In this document: in pieces, positions 1 through 11,539 of the stretch | How positions within the stretch are numbered: position 1 is the stretch's first letter | Layout: each line of letters starts with the position of its first letter | NCBI GenBank assembly: GCA_024195585.1 | Contig: SWBL01000501.1 | Coordinates: forward strand, 1 to 26,845 | Direction: 5' to 3' | DNA length: 26,845 nt | DNA from: Aureobasidium sp. EXF-3400 | Lineage: Eukaryota > Ascomycota > Dothideomycetes > Dothideales > Saccotheciaceae | The notes under the pieces: model-generated | What the model was told of the DNA's origin: nothing | Seen by the model: the letters and a program-made list of their open reading frames with translations, nothing else | Databases searched by the model: none | Translations under genes and position numbers: made by a program

Positions 1-2
1 AT

Positions 3-3000
3 GTAACGCGAGTTCGCAAGCATTTGGCAACATCAGCCTCGCACCAAACAAAGGGATGCCGGTCGGAGGACGTACCTGAGTCCACTACTTTGCCAATACC
101 TGACACAACACGGGATTGCACGCCAGTCTGCACTGGCGTCAGTAGATGCACCAGTCGCGATTCAACACCAGGTTCCAGTACGGAGATTGACACAGGAAGA
201 GATCAGCCGCGAGCGGACGACACGAGATCAGACTCAGCAAAGGACTCTGATCAAGCTAAACAACTGGGACATGATGAGATAAATCCAAACGGCAAACCGT
301 CAAGGAGCTCAATTTTGGATCCCCTTCGCCGGGATGAGATAGTAAGGGAGCGACTAATAACTGATCATCGTGGTCTTCTTATAGCGAATAGCGCACCCGT
401 ACAGTATGGAGCGATGGCTGATGATCAACCTCAAGTTGGTGACATTGCCGCACAACCACACACTTCGATACGGGATGAAAGCTCAACAGATATGGACAAC
501 TTCGAGTCCTCGGCCACGAATTTCTGCATTGGAGCAGCGGATGCAGAGTTTGGAACAAATGGTCATGGCATAACTTCCGCTGCAGAGTCTCCACAGCAGT
601 CACTGGCCAAACAGACATCACGAACCAGCGCCATGTCTAACTTATTCACATGTTCCAAATCGCAGATAGACCTCAATATCAATCGAGACGATACAGTGAG
701 TGGGATGCAGGGGTTCCAATCTAGAGACGAAGTTCCAGGAAATCATGTACATAATGTTTCACGACCGGAAGTTCCGTCACAGAGATATGAGTACGAAGAA
801 TCCTTACGGGAATTGAATCGGAAATTGGACGGTTATGATGAAGCATGTGTCAGGAACAAAGAAGATGTGCGTATCCTGATGACCAAACGTTCCTCTCCTC
901 CTGGGTGGCTAATCAAGAACATGGAAGGTCATAGAAAGTCTTCAGCGATCGACCTTGGAGTTCTACAATAGACTAGGCACCTCGGAGAAAACACTCCAGA
1001 AAATCCTCCAAAATCTCCAAGGACTCGAAAAAGGACTATTGAGCCAGAGTTTATCGGAGGTCTGGAAAGCCCTCACCTAGATGCAGCACGAAATTGGCTG
1101 ACAGAATTGTGCAGATGAAGCAAAATCAAGAGAAAGACCATCAACTTTTGCTCCGTCTGGAGGAGATTATATCGGCAAACTCTGTTGCTTGGCCTGAGAG
1201 AATCAACACTATCGCAAACTCTCTGCAGAATCAAATGGAGGTAGTTGCTGCCCGAGTAACGAGCGACACAACTCAGCAGGTGAGGGCCGATTTGGATCTC
1301 ATGTACCAAACAGTCACTCAGACAACAGAGCGCACCGTTTTCGCTGCACTTCTGAGTATCGAGGACGCTGCCAATCGACTTTCCGATGGCCTCAAGATAC
1401 GCATTCGGCAAAGCAATGAGTTTCTGATCCAAGATCTTGGCAATAGGATACCGCAGCTTTCTGCTATGACGAAACAGATTAATGACATTGCGGCGCAGAC
1501 AACGCATGAGTTGAGGAACCAATTGAGGGTCGACTTAGAGGTAATGCATCAAGCATCCATCCAGGCAACGAAACAGACCTGCCTGTCTGCGCAGCTCCAT
1601 GTCCTCCCGCTGTTTGAGCATATCGCCAACGAACTTTTGAACGGACTCAAGAAACACGTCACTAAGAATACCGAGACGCAGAACGAGAACCTTGAGAATA
1701 AGATAGGCCGCATCTGGACAGAGGTCCCAGTCGCAGTCAAGTCTTTGAGAGAGGGTCTCGAAGCTGAGATTTCGCGTCTGCGGGACTGCGTCATTAGTCT
1801 GGAAGTAAAGCTCCAGGATTTACAGGAACACTTGGAAGATCAAAGTATGGCCAAAGCCGACCTTGATCAACCACCTGAAAAACATCTGTACGGCTCAACA
1901 AGCCACCGAGAAGTTTTTCACGGAACTGGTAAAGAAAGCGATCAGTGCACTAATGATAGACATTCACCAAGCTTTGACGAAGGCGGAGTGATCTCGCCGA
2001 AGGCCACATCAAGCTCAGCTGTTAAAGGCCAGCTCAGCATTCACCCTGGGAGTATCTACCGAAGTAGAGTGAACTCCAAGCAGGCGGGGAAAACTTCCGG
2101 CGTATCCAGGAATGGAGCAATAATGAAACGATCCCGACAGGGACCTAGTGGTACATCGGGAAATCGTATGTCTTCAATGAGGGGTAATTGCCTTAATGAC
2201 TGGTTCCAGTATTGGCGAAATCAACTACACCCCATCGGCCCCGAAATCTGCCAGAGGCTTGACGTGCACTCGAACAATACTCTCTTTATTGGCCAGCTTC
2301 TCGGTGCACAATGTAGACAATCGGATGACAGTGGATCCTCCATGATCGGAGGCATCGCCTACGAGCAAAGTGATTCACATGAATCTTCAGGAAGTCACCA
2401 ATGTATGGAAGCAAACCTTGGTGAAGATCTCAAAGACACAGCCCTAGGACAGCCGGCATCTTCCACATATGAGAAGAGCAATCCCCGAAAACGACCCGGG
2501 TATGGCTTTGATATTGATGACAATCTCGATTGCGTCCAGCAAGAAAAACGACCAAGACGAAGCTACCAATCTGCTGCTGGTGCCGCGTTTACTACAGGCA
2601 CGGCGACGTCCAAGAAAGCCACTTTGCTGGCTATCAACAAGGCAAGGCTACGGGGCATCATAAAGCAAAGAAGTGGAAGCGGGACAAAATGGAAGATCAG
2701 AAAAGGTATGTCTGTAGGTCGCATAGAGACACAGACCCCTTCGTTCGATGAAGATGCACTAAGATGTAATTTGGTGCGGCGGTCCCCGACCGTCACACTA
2801 GATTTGGAGACCAAAGACAACAGCCAACCGGAATGTCAGGACACTCAGGAGTCCCAAAGACTTTTGATTGAACCTGAGCCCTTCATACAAGCAATTGGAA
2901 CTGTTGGATCTCTTGAGAATCTAAATTTTCTCAGACAACGCGACGCTTCTGATACTGTCCAATCTTCAGCACCCACTGAAGATATCCGGGACAGGCTCGG

Positions 3001-4558
3001 ATATGAGCAGCCTCCTACCATCCGGGATATGTGGGAGAACCACGATTGTTCCTCTGTACTGGGGAAAACTGCTAACATTGTACTCAATCCAGTCCCAATA
3101 CCGGACCGAAATGGACGCAGGACAGATCACAGCATTGGACGTAGAGACACCATCCAATATCAAGGTACTGAAAGCCCTGAGGTCGAGACGACATTTGCCT
3201 CTGAGGAAAGCTCCTACGAGGGAGCAGCGGGTCCTGATTCTTACCTGGATAGCTTGATAGTGGAAGCGAGTGACTCAAGCCACGTTCCGGACCTTTCCGT
3301 TCCAAAAGCGGGCGGTGGCCAAGACTGCAGTCATCCGAAGTGCCCTGGTGCACCTCTAACCTCTGACTCTAACGCTGAGTTTGAAGAGTACAGTGAGCCG
3401 CAATCGAGTCCGATTGCCACTGGAGAGCAAGATAGGAGACGGTACAGGGACTCGATAGAGCGTTCTAGATTAAAATCGAGGCCACTCGAGAAGCGAGGCG
3501 AAATAGATACAGGAGGTGACTCTGCTGTGACGAGGCTACATGGAGGCGGTCATATACGATCTGGCTTAGGAGATAGTGACACACAGCCCAGTGACGCAAC
3601 TCACGCGGGTACTGAAGAGTTGCTAGACCGGACGAAGAAACACATGAGAGAAAGAGAGGAGACACTACAGAATGCGAGGACAATGGTGCTTGGTATAGCA
3701 GGGACAAGATTGTCAAATGCGTTAGGCCATGAGAGTGACCCCGACATTGGTGATGTCACACTGGATTTCGCTGGAACAAGCCCATTGGAGTTGCTCAACG
3801 AGTCCGCACGCCTAGGGCAGACAGGAGTGAGCGAGAGCGCCCAGTCTCCAAAGGAGATAGACAGGATGACAGTAGTGGAGGACACTTTACAACACCCTGA
3901 AACATCTTTCCCGGAGAAAGGAGGTGGCACAAAAAGACCAAGAGAAGATCCCGATGTTAGTCGCTCTGAGCTATCCAAGGACAAGCGGCAAAGACTTGAC
4001 CGTCATTCTGAGGTCGAATATATGGCTGGCACCCCAATCTCAACTGACTACGAAAGTTGTGAAGCAAGGAAAACATCGCTCAATGCCCACAACTCACGTC
4101 ATGTCATAGATACCAGCGATTCGAATTCATATAGAGCTATGCTACCTGATCCAATAATTGACAGAGTCGATCAATATTCTGGAAGAACTAGCAAGAAAGC
4201 AGTTGAAGTCAGAACGATACAGAGAAGAAAAGGACGGTTGTCTTCCAGTTACGACCATCCTCCAGGTCGTCCAAAAGCTCACCATAGAGTAGCTAAGAGC
4301 GGGAGAAATGGAGTTCTCGTGCGGCAGAAAAGAACTGCTACACCGCATGGACTTACTCAACCACAGGCAGACCCTAATAGATGGGAGAGTGTGGCTGCTC
4401 ATGAGGATCCCTTGGATTATGTCCATCGTTCCGATGGAGGAAGCAAGATTGCATCGAGCCTTTCACCTGAGTCGATCGGTTCTCCCATCGACGAAGGCAT
4501 AAAATATGAAAACGAACCTGATGACTTTAGTCAGACTGGTGCGATTCTGCAGGGCTGA
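3..4558 (+). CDS. Large coiled-coil and disordered protein, 5' partial
   Basis: I do not recognise this family. A frame is open from base 3 with no early ATG, so the true start lies left of the window. The best model joins 3-866, 946-1059 and 1115-4558. Intron one (867-945) begins GTGCGT and ends TTCAG; intron two (1060-1114) begins GTCTGG, has a GGCTGAC branch site and ends GTGCAG. All exon lengths are multiples of three, giving at least 1473 residues. The part from about 946 to 1850 is helical and leucine/glutamine-rich, typical of coiled coil, and holds an 81-residue internal duplication. The rest is Ser/Asp/Arg-rich and probably disordered, with basic clusters resembling nuclear localisation signals (KRPREDPD followed by KDKRQR near 3931-3990, and RKRPGYG near 2478). 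A nuclear, perhaps chromatin-associated, scaffold is an inference. The GTCTGG donor is weak, so the first 1.1 kb could instead be frameshifted. The 1148-codon last exon is secure as an ORF. Confidence 0.72.
1280..1765 (+). repeat. 81-residue tandem duplication inside the large protein
   Basis: Two consecutive protein segments align with a period of 81 residues (243 nt). The first starts at 1280 (VRADLDLMYQTVTQTTERT) and the second at 1523 (LRVDLEVMHQASIQATKQT). They also share an A-N-x-L-x-x-G-L-K core and an E/N-x-L-x-x-x-I-x-x-I stretch further on. The nucleotide copies are clearly diverged, so the duplication is old. Confidence 0.7.
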
Positions 4559-6430
4559 ATCGCCAACCCTTTAATGCATCGCTCGATCAGATACAAGATT
4601 CCAGTGGGAAAATTTCACTGCTCTATCAGGTCAATCGGACCCCGATGAGACGCTGGCATACGTACAACGCGCAATACCACAATTTCTTGTCGGCATTGTA
4701 GTGGCGTTGGTCCCGTCACTTCTGGATTATCTGCCATCATGATACTGCCGTATCACTCACACTGGAGTCGATATTCTTTCTCTCTGGTATTGCTCTGCTT
4801 TCCTGTACTTTCAGTGCGCATGTCATTCGTGCGCTTTCTGAAATATTCTTTGTGCATGCTCATATTGTACAGAGCCTGAGAAGTGCGAGATGACTCTGAG
4901 GCACAAAGAGGTAGTGGATAGCTAGTGCTGGATGAGGGAAACAAGTCACTTTGACTGGAACAACTCTGTATCACTGATGGGATGACGACCCGCTGTGACT
5001 ACTAGAGATCCAAAAACTAATCTTCGAGACACAAAGCGCGCGGTTGAGCTAAACTTCAATCTCGTAGCGATGGAGTCGAGGCCGCTCGATCTCAGGCCAC
5101 AGGAGCGTGGTGACTACCTGGAACGATAGCATTTTTCGTTTATTCTACCGCGAATGATACCTCAGCCCTGTAATCCGAACCTCATCTCTCGCGTCCGACG
5201 CTCGAGAAGGCTGCTACTAATGCTCCTGGAGCTGACAGAAGGACGCTACATGAACACAATCTGCCTTTTTCGCTAGCATAAACAGTCGTAAGTCCTCCAC
5301 TCTATAGCTATCTCTTTTGCCCACTTGGTACATCGAGGCGGCCTTGGCTTTTAGAAGGCGTGTTGTCTTTTTTGAGTACTTGATAATTAAAATGAGAAGC
5401 GGAAAGTGGCCTCATGGGGCTCGTTACAAGACCGATGTATGTTGAGATTGCGCAGATGAGCATAATTTTCGGTACCCTCCTAGGTGATCGGTGTTCTGCC
5501 AAGAGAGCTTTCTCACATGCTATGCCGAGGTCAAGAATATTTGACACTGTGCTTAGCTGAGTAATTCATTAATTGCGCACCCGACAGACTCCTACTGGTG
5601 GCCTTTCCGATACTTATTCCGGGGACCGGTTGCGGAACGAAAAGGCTTTGAGAGCAGTCAAATAACTCTCGTGTAGATGCTGCGCAGCGGCTTGCTAGAG
5701 CCAGGGCTTATGCAAAACCTTCCGGTTAAGAACTATTGCCGCACGCTTGTCAGGATTGATAGCTTCAGGATGTGTCTTATCGACTCTGTCTGCTATTGTC
5801 TCACAAGTTTTCTTTCTCAGTGTAACAAGTCCCTTCTCTAAACTTTTGATATGGTTATGCTTTTGCTTGGAGTTCTCCAAAGCATCAGAAATCGACATCG
5901 CGATGTCTTTAATCTGAAAATCCGAGAGCACGTCGTGGAAGCAATTAAGACATAGCCAATATCACGTCACTAGGTTAGCCTTGTCGCATAGCGCTTGCCG
6001 TAGTCCTAGATATGTGAAGGGTTGACTTCCTTTTTAGGTAGCTGCAGAAAGTTATCGGTCGAATTAATGATCGTCAAGATGTGACCCTCGCTGCGTAGTA
6101 CGTGGTCGGCATAGCGATGTAAGAAGTCCAGGTTGCGCGAAGAGAACTGTAAAATTGTCGCGTGCAGAGGGAAAGTCTTTAGGAGTGACGACAGATGGTG
6201 TGTAAAGAGACCGGGAGCCATCCATGGCAAGATAAGACAATGGAGTGCTCATGGATTTGTAGTCCAGAGCACAGGGTATTGTAGCAGGAAGACGCTTTGC
6301 GACTAGGAAGAAGAGCTTTAGAGCGTGAGACTGCGCCAAGTGTGGGCTTCCCGCGTAGCTTAGAGAAACCGAAAAATCTTTGATGAATTGAAGATTCATC
6401 GCCCAAAGTTTTTCTTTAGTCACTTTGCCT
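4559..6430. other. Gene-poor stretch with a few weak minus-strand ORFs
   Basis: I find no recognisable gene here. The minus strand holds two ORFs that look faintly coding: 5695-5931, a charged helical peptide with many Lys/Asp and no recognisable domain, and 6006-6423, where two overlapping frames could be exons of one unknown gene. Neither has a convincing ATG context together with matching splice sites. I see no RNA gene or mobile-element open frame. Confidence 0.4.
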
Positions 6431-6948
6431 TCAACTGAAAATTATTCCTTGACGGGACTCCTTGCAACATCCGATCACTGCATTCTGGCAGAACACTTCG
6501 CATCCATTGAGGGAATCGAGAATGTAGACGACGCGACCTGCGGACAAGTAGCAGATTATCGCTAGCGCGCGCGCGTCGCGTTGCATTATGTCACGCACAT
6601 CACTTTGCGCTGCTTGACTGACGGTGTTACACAAGTATTCTAGATTTCCTTCGAACCACCCCTTACAACATGAAGCGGTGTCGCATATCAACGTAAGTTA
6701 CCTTTATAAGCACCCTAGACTAGAGAGCTCGGAGGCGGTGCACTTCTGCTTCTAACAAGCGTCGCGCAATACTTGTAACTCGTCCTGAACTCGTCTTTCT
6801 CGGGACTATCGTAGCTGTCCACCTGTGCGAATAGAGCGACTCCCTTAGGATCACTGACCACGAAGCGAGTCCTCGTCCTCGCCGCTTGCAAGGATGTGAA
6901 GGTTATTGTTATAAGTGTCAAGCTTAACGCTACTATTAGAGATATCAC
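6431..6948 (-). pseudogene. Relic of a small secreted cysteine-rich protein
   Basis: On the minus strand, the frame from 6948 encodes a hydrophobic leader (VISLIVALSLTLITITFTSL followed by QAA) that looks like a signal peptide, then a short region ending KYCATLV. A second frame, 6691-6431, continues with a Cys-rich stretch (CDTASCCKGWFEGNLEYLC, later CEVFCQNAVIGCC), giving about ten cysteines in all. A candidate intron lies between them (GTAACT at about 6697 to TGTAAG near 6658), but exon one reads a stop before it, so the join is uncertain. The leader frame has GTG where ATG is expected and a TAG two codons upstream. Part of this sequence recurs at 16061-16257. Small secreted Cys-rich proteins are often effector-like in fungi; that role is inference, and no named family is recognised. 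Confidence 0.4.
6629..6825 (-). repeat. 197-bp dispersed repeat, copy A
   Basis: This segment matches 16061-16257 over 197 bp in the same orientation. By hand alignment I count about 20 differences and no gaps, of which about 17 are transitions. It spans the end of exon one and the start of exon two of the secreted-protein relic. Both copies keep the EFRTSYKYCATLV and CCKGWFEGNLEY peptides on the minus strand. Confidence 0.85.
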
Positions 6949-8013
6949 TGTCTACAATGTGAATTATAGAGCTTATAGTGCTAGATAAAGTCTGCCCGGT
7001 GTTACGCTCGCAAACCATTTTGTGAAAGGCACGTCGCTAGTAGCTGGCTAGACCAGTCGCGCGTCAAAATCTAGAGGCGAGTGAACAGTTCGAGGAGACC
7101 GACTGGCAGGTTAAGTGGGATGTGAAGTATAGTAATCCAAAATCCTTCCGGCATATCCACAACTAATTACACATTTCTTACACGTGCTGTCGGGCTATGA
7201 ATACAGCACAATCTGCGTCATCTATCACATTACAAGGGTGATAAACGATTATGTACGTTTTGCCTCTCTGGCATCAACCATCCGATTTTCCTAGCGTTAG
7301 ATTTTTTACATCTCGTGATTTGCGTATCTCATCGAGTGGCCGTTATACTTGCTACACCAAGTTGGTAAAGCCGAGGCCGATTCGATGTTCTTTGCATGGC
7401 CGTGCCGCATTCATTCTATGCAACGACTATCACAGGCCAATGGCGAATGGTTTGCTGCGTCTGCAGGTCGTGATGAAAGCCTGGATTCCGCAGAATGTAG
7501 GGAAGTACGCTAATGATCGGGTTTCATGGCTGTAAATTATGGTCTGTGCGTCAAGTCTAAGAAGTGCTCGGTACCTGATCCCCGGACCGTTCTAGTAGAG
7601 CATAAGATTGTTGCTCTAAATTCTAGTTTTTGTGGGGCTACGATAGCGAATCGGAATCCTAGGCTGTACTTGATATGCAGACGAATTTCTGCTGCATGAT
7701 GCGCCTTTACCATTGGCCCTTCCATGACTCAACTCATATACAACTTATTGGAGTTCATTAGCGACCATCAATCAGGTCATTCATCACGAGCGGTCATCGA
7801 CTAGGCGAAACAGCCTAGGCTAAAGACAAGCAATGGTTGAAGTGGAAGCTGCGGTTGAACATCACACCGGGATTCATCGCTCAACAGTAAGACCAGGAAT
7901 TTTATCCGTCAGACATATCTGCTCTGCTTGATAGCCCACCTCTGACCTTGACGCGCAACCCCGCGATTAATTCCCTCCCGTTTGACAGCGACCGCAAGTG
8001 TCTGTAACTCACG
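6949..8013. other. Intergenic stretch upstream of the MFS gene
   Basis: Nothing here resembles a known gene. The longest ATG-started ORF on the plus strand (7251-7535, 94 codons) has no recognisable domain and biased composition. The final 100 bp before 8014 would hold the transporter's promoter, but I see no clear TATA box. Confidence 0.4.
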
Positions 8014-9222
8014 ATGGGCATCAGCGAGATGAACATCGGTGTTGAATCATCCAGTTCCGGAGAGACGGATCATGGTGTTGATGCAGCTCTTGTCCGCAAG
8101 ATCGACCGGCGGATTGTTCCCATCCTCTTCTCTGCATACTTCTTGCAATTCCTGGACAAAGTGGCTGTCAATGTGAGAGATAATCGACTTGCGAAGATAC
8201 GTGACCGAGCTGAACAATGATCAACGCAGTATGCAAATGTCATGGGTCTGCAAAAAGACCTTCATATGCAGGGCCAGGATTTTTCGTGGACTGCAACAGC
8301 ATTCTTCATCGGCTACGTCGTCGCTGAATGGCCCCAAGGTCAGTGTGTCGATTTCATACGGATTGTCATAAACTAATACCGACTCCGCAGGAGTGCTGCT
8401 GCAGCGATTTCCAGTTTCAAAGGTGCTTGGATACAACATCTTTCTCTGGGGCATCATCCTCTGCTGTTCAGCTGCATGCCGCGGCACAGCTTCGATTATA
8501 GCTGTTCGGACCCTGCTGGGTGTATGCGAGGCTGTCATCGCACCGGCTCTGATTGTGATTACCTCGCGATGGTACACAAAAGCAGATGCACCACTCCGAT
8601 ATGGCATCTGGTATTGTGGCTTGGGAGCTGGGCAGATCTTCGGGGGCCTCATCAGTTTCGGGGCTCAGCATAGCTCGTCGACATTTGCAGGCTGGCGGGT
8701 GATGTTCATCTGCATCGGAACAGTAAACATCCTGGTGGCAATGATGGTTCTTATCGCCCTTCCTGGTATGTCTCTACCAGCTGCTCAAAAGTGATTGTTT
8801 TGCTCATGGACCTAGATGGTCCCGAACGAGCGGATTTTCTGAATCACGACGAGAAAAAATCTATTCAGCAAAGACTTGAGGCGGACGAAGCAACAGCTGA
8901 GTCGGATGTCCGCCTGCACTTGCTCGGAGAGTTGTTCCTCGATCCACAGATATGGCTTCTGGTATTGTTGACTCTTTGCATAACTATCCCAAGCGGTGTG
9001 ATCACCACCTTCTCTGCTGTCCTGATTCACAGCTTCGGATTCGACTCAAAGCAAAGCGCGCTCCTAAATATGCCGTCAGGGGTGGTTAGTATCTTTGCAA
9101 CCATACTTTCCACTTGGGCAATCGTGAAACAGGCACCTAGATGGCTATCGGTTATAGGTCTCTTGATACCTGCTCTTATTGGAGGTGCTCTGCTCTCTGT
9201 CAATCGAGTCGGAGGGTATTGA
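8014..9222 (+). CDS. Dal5/allantoate-permease-type MFS transporter, C-terminally truncated
   Basis: This is a major facilitator superfamily transporter of the fungal anion:cation symporter (Dal5-like) type, which import small organic anions such as allantoate or nicotinate; the actual substrate is unknown. Exons are 8014-8172, 8230-8338, 8391-8765 and 8816-9222, separated by GT..AG introns of 57, 52 and 50 nt, and phases join correctly. The product is 349 residues. Family signatures are FLQFLDKVAVNYANVMGLQ in the first membrane segment, QGVLLQRFPVSKVLGYN, RYGIWYCGLGAGQIFGGLIS and PSGVITTFSAVLI. Family members usually have about 490-550 residues and 12 membrane segments. Here the frame stops with TGA after about nine segments, and I could not find the missing helices downstream, so the protein is probably non-functional. 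A monooxygenase gene follows about 1 kb away on the same strand. Confidence 0.85.
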
Positions 9223-10240
9223 CAGATACTCGACCTTGGACTCGCACAGCTGTAGTATACTTCGTCATGGGAATCCAGTTGTTGGAATGAGAAATAGATT
9301 GTGCTGCGAAAATCGACAATCTCCAAAAGAACAATAAGAATAGATTGGAGGAGAAGATTGCCCCTGTTTGCACAATCAAGGTGCACTGAAACAGGATTCA
9401 CCTATAACCCGCACTGTTTTAGCTTCAGCCGATCGCTCCAAGAGGAAGAATGTAGAGATTTCTCGTTGTGTAGGAAAAGACTATCTTGTTTCTTCGCGCT
9501 TGCTTTGCTTACCTTGACTGATGAATCGATGCAGGTCTTTGACAGAGTCCCATGGCAGAAAAGACATTGAAAGGGTCCCGAGGCATGAGAGAGCAGGAAA
9601 TCGAGCCTGTACGAGATAACTTCCTTATCTGCCGTTCGGTCTGATTTTACCATGCCCTGGTCACTTTAGACAGCAGGTTTGTCCGTACAAGTCAACTCGA
9701 CAATGAGGGATTTAACCAGAGATGTTGCCCTCATTGGCTACTTGAGCAGCCTCAAGCTGTCCTTCGAGCCTTTAAGAATGCCGTGAGAAGATCTTATGAT
9801 CGACATGATAAGCCGCGAGCCCCTTGCAGAGATGTTGTAATCCAGCCATGCTCTCTATCAGCGATATGGCGGTCTGTGCGTTCGACGATCTTGACTAAGT
9901 TAAGGTTCGAGAGCCGAGCGAGTACCAGTGGTCCGGGCCGACCGCTCGACTGGCGGACGCCTCAAACCACTACCGAGTCTGCTAAGAAAGCGGCGAGATT
10001 CCACCCGCGCTGCATCAGGTGGCTTTACCACTATATGCCTCCTTGTCCTCGCAGCTTGGTGCCTCAAACATAACGACAATCATCTTATCGTAGTGCGTCT
10101 CGGTAAAATTCTAGACGAGGGCAGATCTTATAATAGGTGTAATCATCCGCCTGCCATAAGTCTTTAGAGAGTCAGTCACTACAGTCAGCACTCAATTTGC
10201 AATCAGTGAACTGCAGACTTTCTGAGGTCAAACTTCTACA
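9223..10240. other. Spacer between transporter and monooxygenase
   Basis: No gene is supported here. A short plus-strand frame near 10006-10070 encodes a hydrophobic stretch (TTICLLVLAAWCLKH) that could be a displaced membrane-helix remnant of the transporter, but the similarity is too weak to claim. A TATA-like TTATAATA at about 10129-10136 lies roughly 105 bp before the monooxygenase ATG and may be its core promoter. Confidence 0.35.
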
Positions 10241-11539
10241 ATGCCCGGGATCATTATAGTTGGCGCAGGAATTGTAGGATTGACTTTGGGACAAGCTTTC
10301 AAGTCGGTATGCCTACTATGTTTCTTCCCCAACTCTACCACGAGCACAAGCGAATTATTGACCGCTCGACAGCAAAAAATCCCGTTCACGATCTTGGAAC
10401 GAGACGCATCTGCAGACGTACGCGAACAAGGATGGGCCATCACACTACATTGGGCTTTACCGCTCCTCGAGGAGATGCTCCCTCAGCGCTTGATAGCTCA
10501 GATAGAAAAATGCCAGGTCAATGCAGAAGTCGCCGCAGACGACCCTGGAGATTTCAAGTTGATCAACCTGGAAGACTGCAGCGAAATCTCGAACACTCCG
10601 TCAGGTAAGAGATGGCGTGTCAATCGAGGGAAATTGCGCTTGGCCCTGCTGGATGGTTTGGACGACAGCATTCGCTGGAATCAACATGTTGAAGGCGTGG
10701 AGCAACTTCAGGATCACGCCAAAGTACAGTGCTTAGACGGGAGTTCTCATATTGCTCATGTTGTCATCGGCACTGACGGTAGCAAATCGGCTATCAGAAG
10801 GTTTTTGTGTCCTGAGAAGCACGCAGTGACCCCATTACCGTATCGCATGCTCGGGGTCGGGAGTCATCTCACAGAAGACCAAGTTGCTCCCATTCGATCC
10901 ATCGATCGACTTCTGTTCCAAGGAATCGAACCTAAAACAGGCAACTTTCTGTACTGCTCGCTTCTTGAGGCGGCGACGAAGGAGACTGCATCTCATGTTG
11001 TCCAGTTCAACGTGAGCTGGCCACAATCTTCGAGCAAAGACGAGATGTTCTCCGACAACACTTCGAGACTTGCGGCCTTGAAGCTTCGTGCTCGTGGCTT
11101 TGCTCCTTGCTTGAGAAACGCCATCGAGAGCATTGTCGAGGGAACGCCTGTCACGGAGATTGGGTTGGCAGATTGGGAATTTGTTCATTGGGACAACCCT
11201 GGACGTGTCACTCTTGCGGGCGACGCCGCTCATCCAATGACGATGTGTAAGAAAACTTTCTTTATGATTATGTCACGATGCTTACGATATCTAGTTCGAG
11301 GTGAAGCTGCGAACCACGGTATCCAGGACGCTTATGATCTTTGGAAGAACCTCAAGCTTGTCTGCTACAGCGGAGATAACATGCGGGACGCCATACAAGA
11401 CTACGAGAGTAAAATGACGAAGAGGGCCGTTGACGCAATCCTGCTCAGTAGACAAGCATGTGAAGATGCTCACCATTATCCTGTCGATAAGAGCAGCCCC
11501 CTAGTGACAGCAAGAAGATTGCTGCCGCAATGTGCGTGA
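10241..11539 (+). CDS. Class A FAD-dependent monooxygenase
   Basis: The predicted enzyme is a single-component flavoprotein monooxygenase of the FAD_binding_3 fold, which uses NAD(P)H and O2 to hydroxylate or epoxidise a small, often aromatic, substrate. Exons are 10241-10306, 10373-11246 and 11295-11539; the mature protein is 394 residues. Both introns (66 nt, GTATGC..GACAG; 48 nt, GTAAGA..TCTAG) are multiples of three without stops, so the unspliced sequence also reads as one 432-codon frame. Removing them restores family spacing. All three diagnostic motifs are present: GAGIVG at residues 8-13 (FAD ADP-binding), the DG motif VVIGTDGSKSAIRR, and GRVTLAGDAAHPMTM (FAD ribityl). The start ATG directly precedes the Rossmann strand. 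No lesion is visible. Substrate is unknown; fungal relatives act in secondary metabolism or aromatic catabolism. The truncated transporter upstream may once have been a partner. Confidence 0.88.
   Translation: MPGIIIVGAGIVGLTLGQAFKSVCLLCFFPNSTTSTSELLTARQQKIPFTILERDASADVREQGWAITLHWALPLLEEMLPQRLIAQIEKCQVNAEVAADDPGDFKLINLEDCSEISNTPSGKRWRVNRGKLRLALLDGLDDSIRWNQHVEGVEQLQDHAKVQCLDGSSHIAHVVIGTDGSKSAIRRFLCPEKHAVTPLPYRMLGVGSHLTEDQVAPIRSIDRLLFQGIEPKTGNFLYCSLLEAATKETASHVVQFNVSWPQSSSKDEMFSDNTSRLAALKLRARGFAPCLRNAIESIVEGTPVTEIGLADWEFVHWDNPGRVTLAGDAAHPMTMCKKTFFMIMSRCLRYLVRGEAANHGIQDAYDLWKNLKLVCYSGDNMRDAIQDYESKMTKRAVDAILLSRQACEDAHHYPVDKSSPLVTARRLLPQCA

Noticed and set aside
9783..10167. Overlapping plus-strand ORFs before the monooxygenase
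   Set aside because: Arg/Pro-rich composition, no domain and no splice context. The hydrophobic patch at the end is too short to assign to the missing transporter helices.
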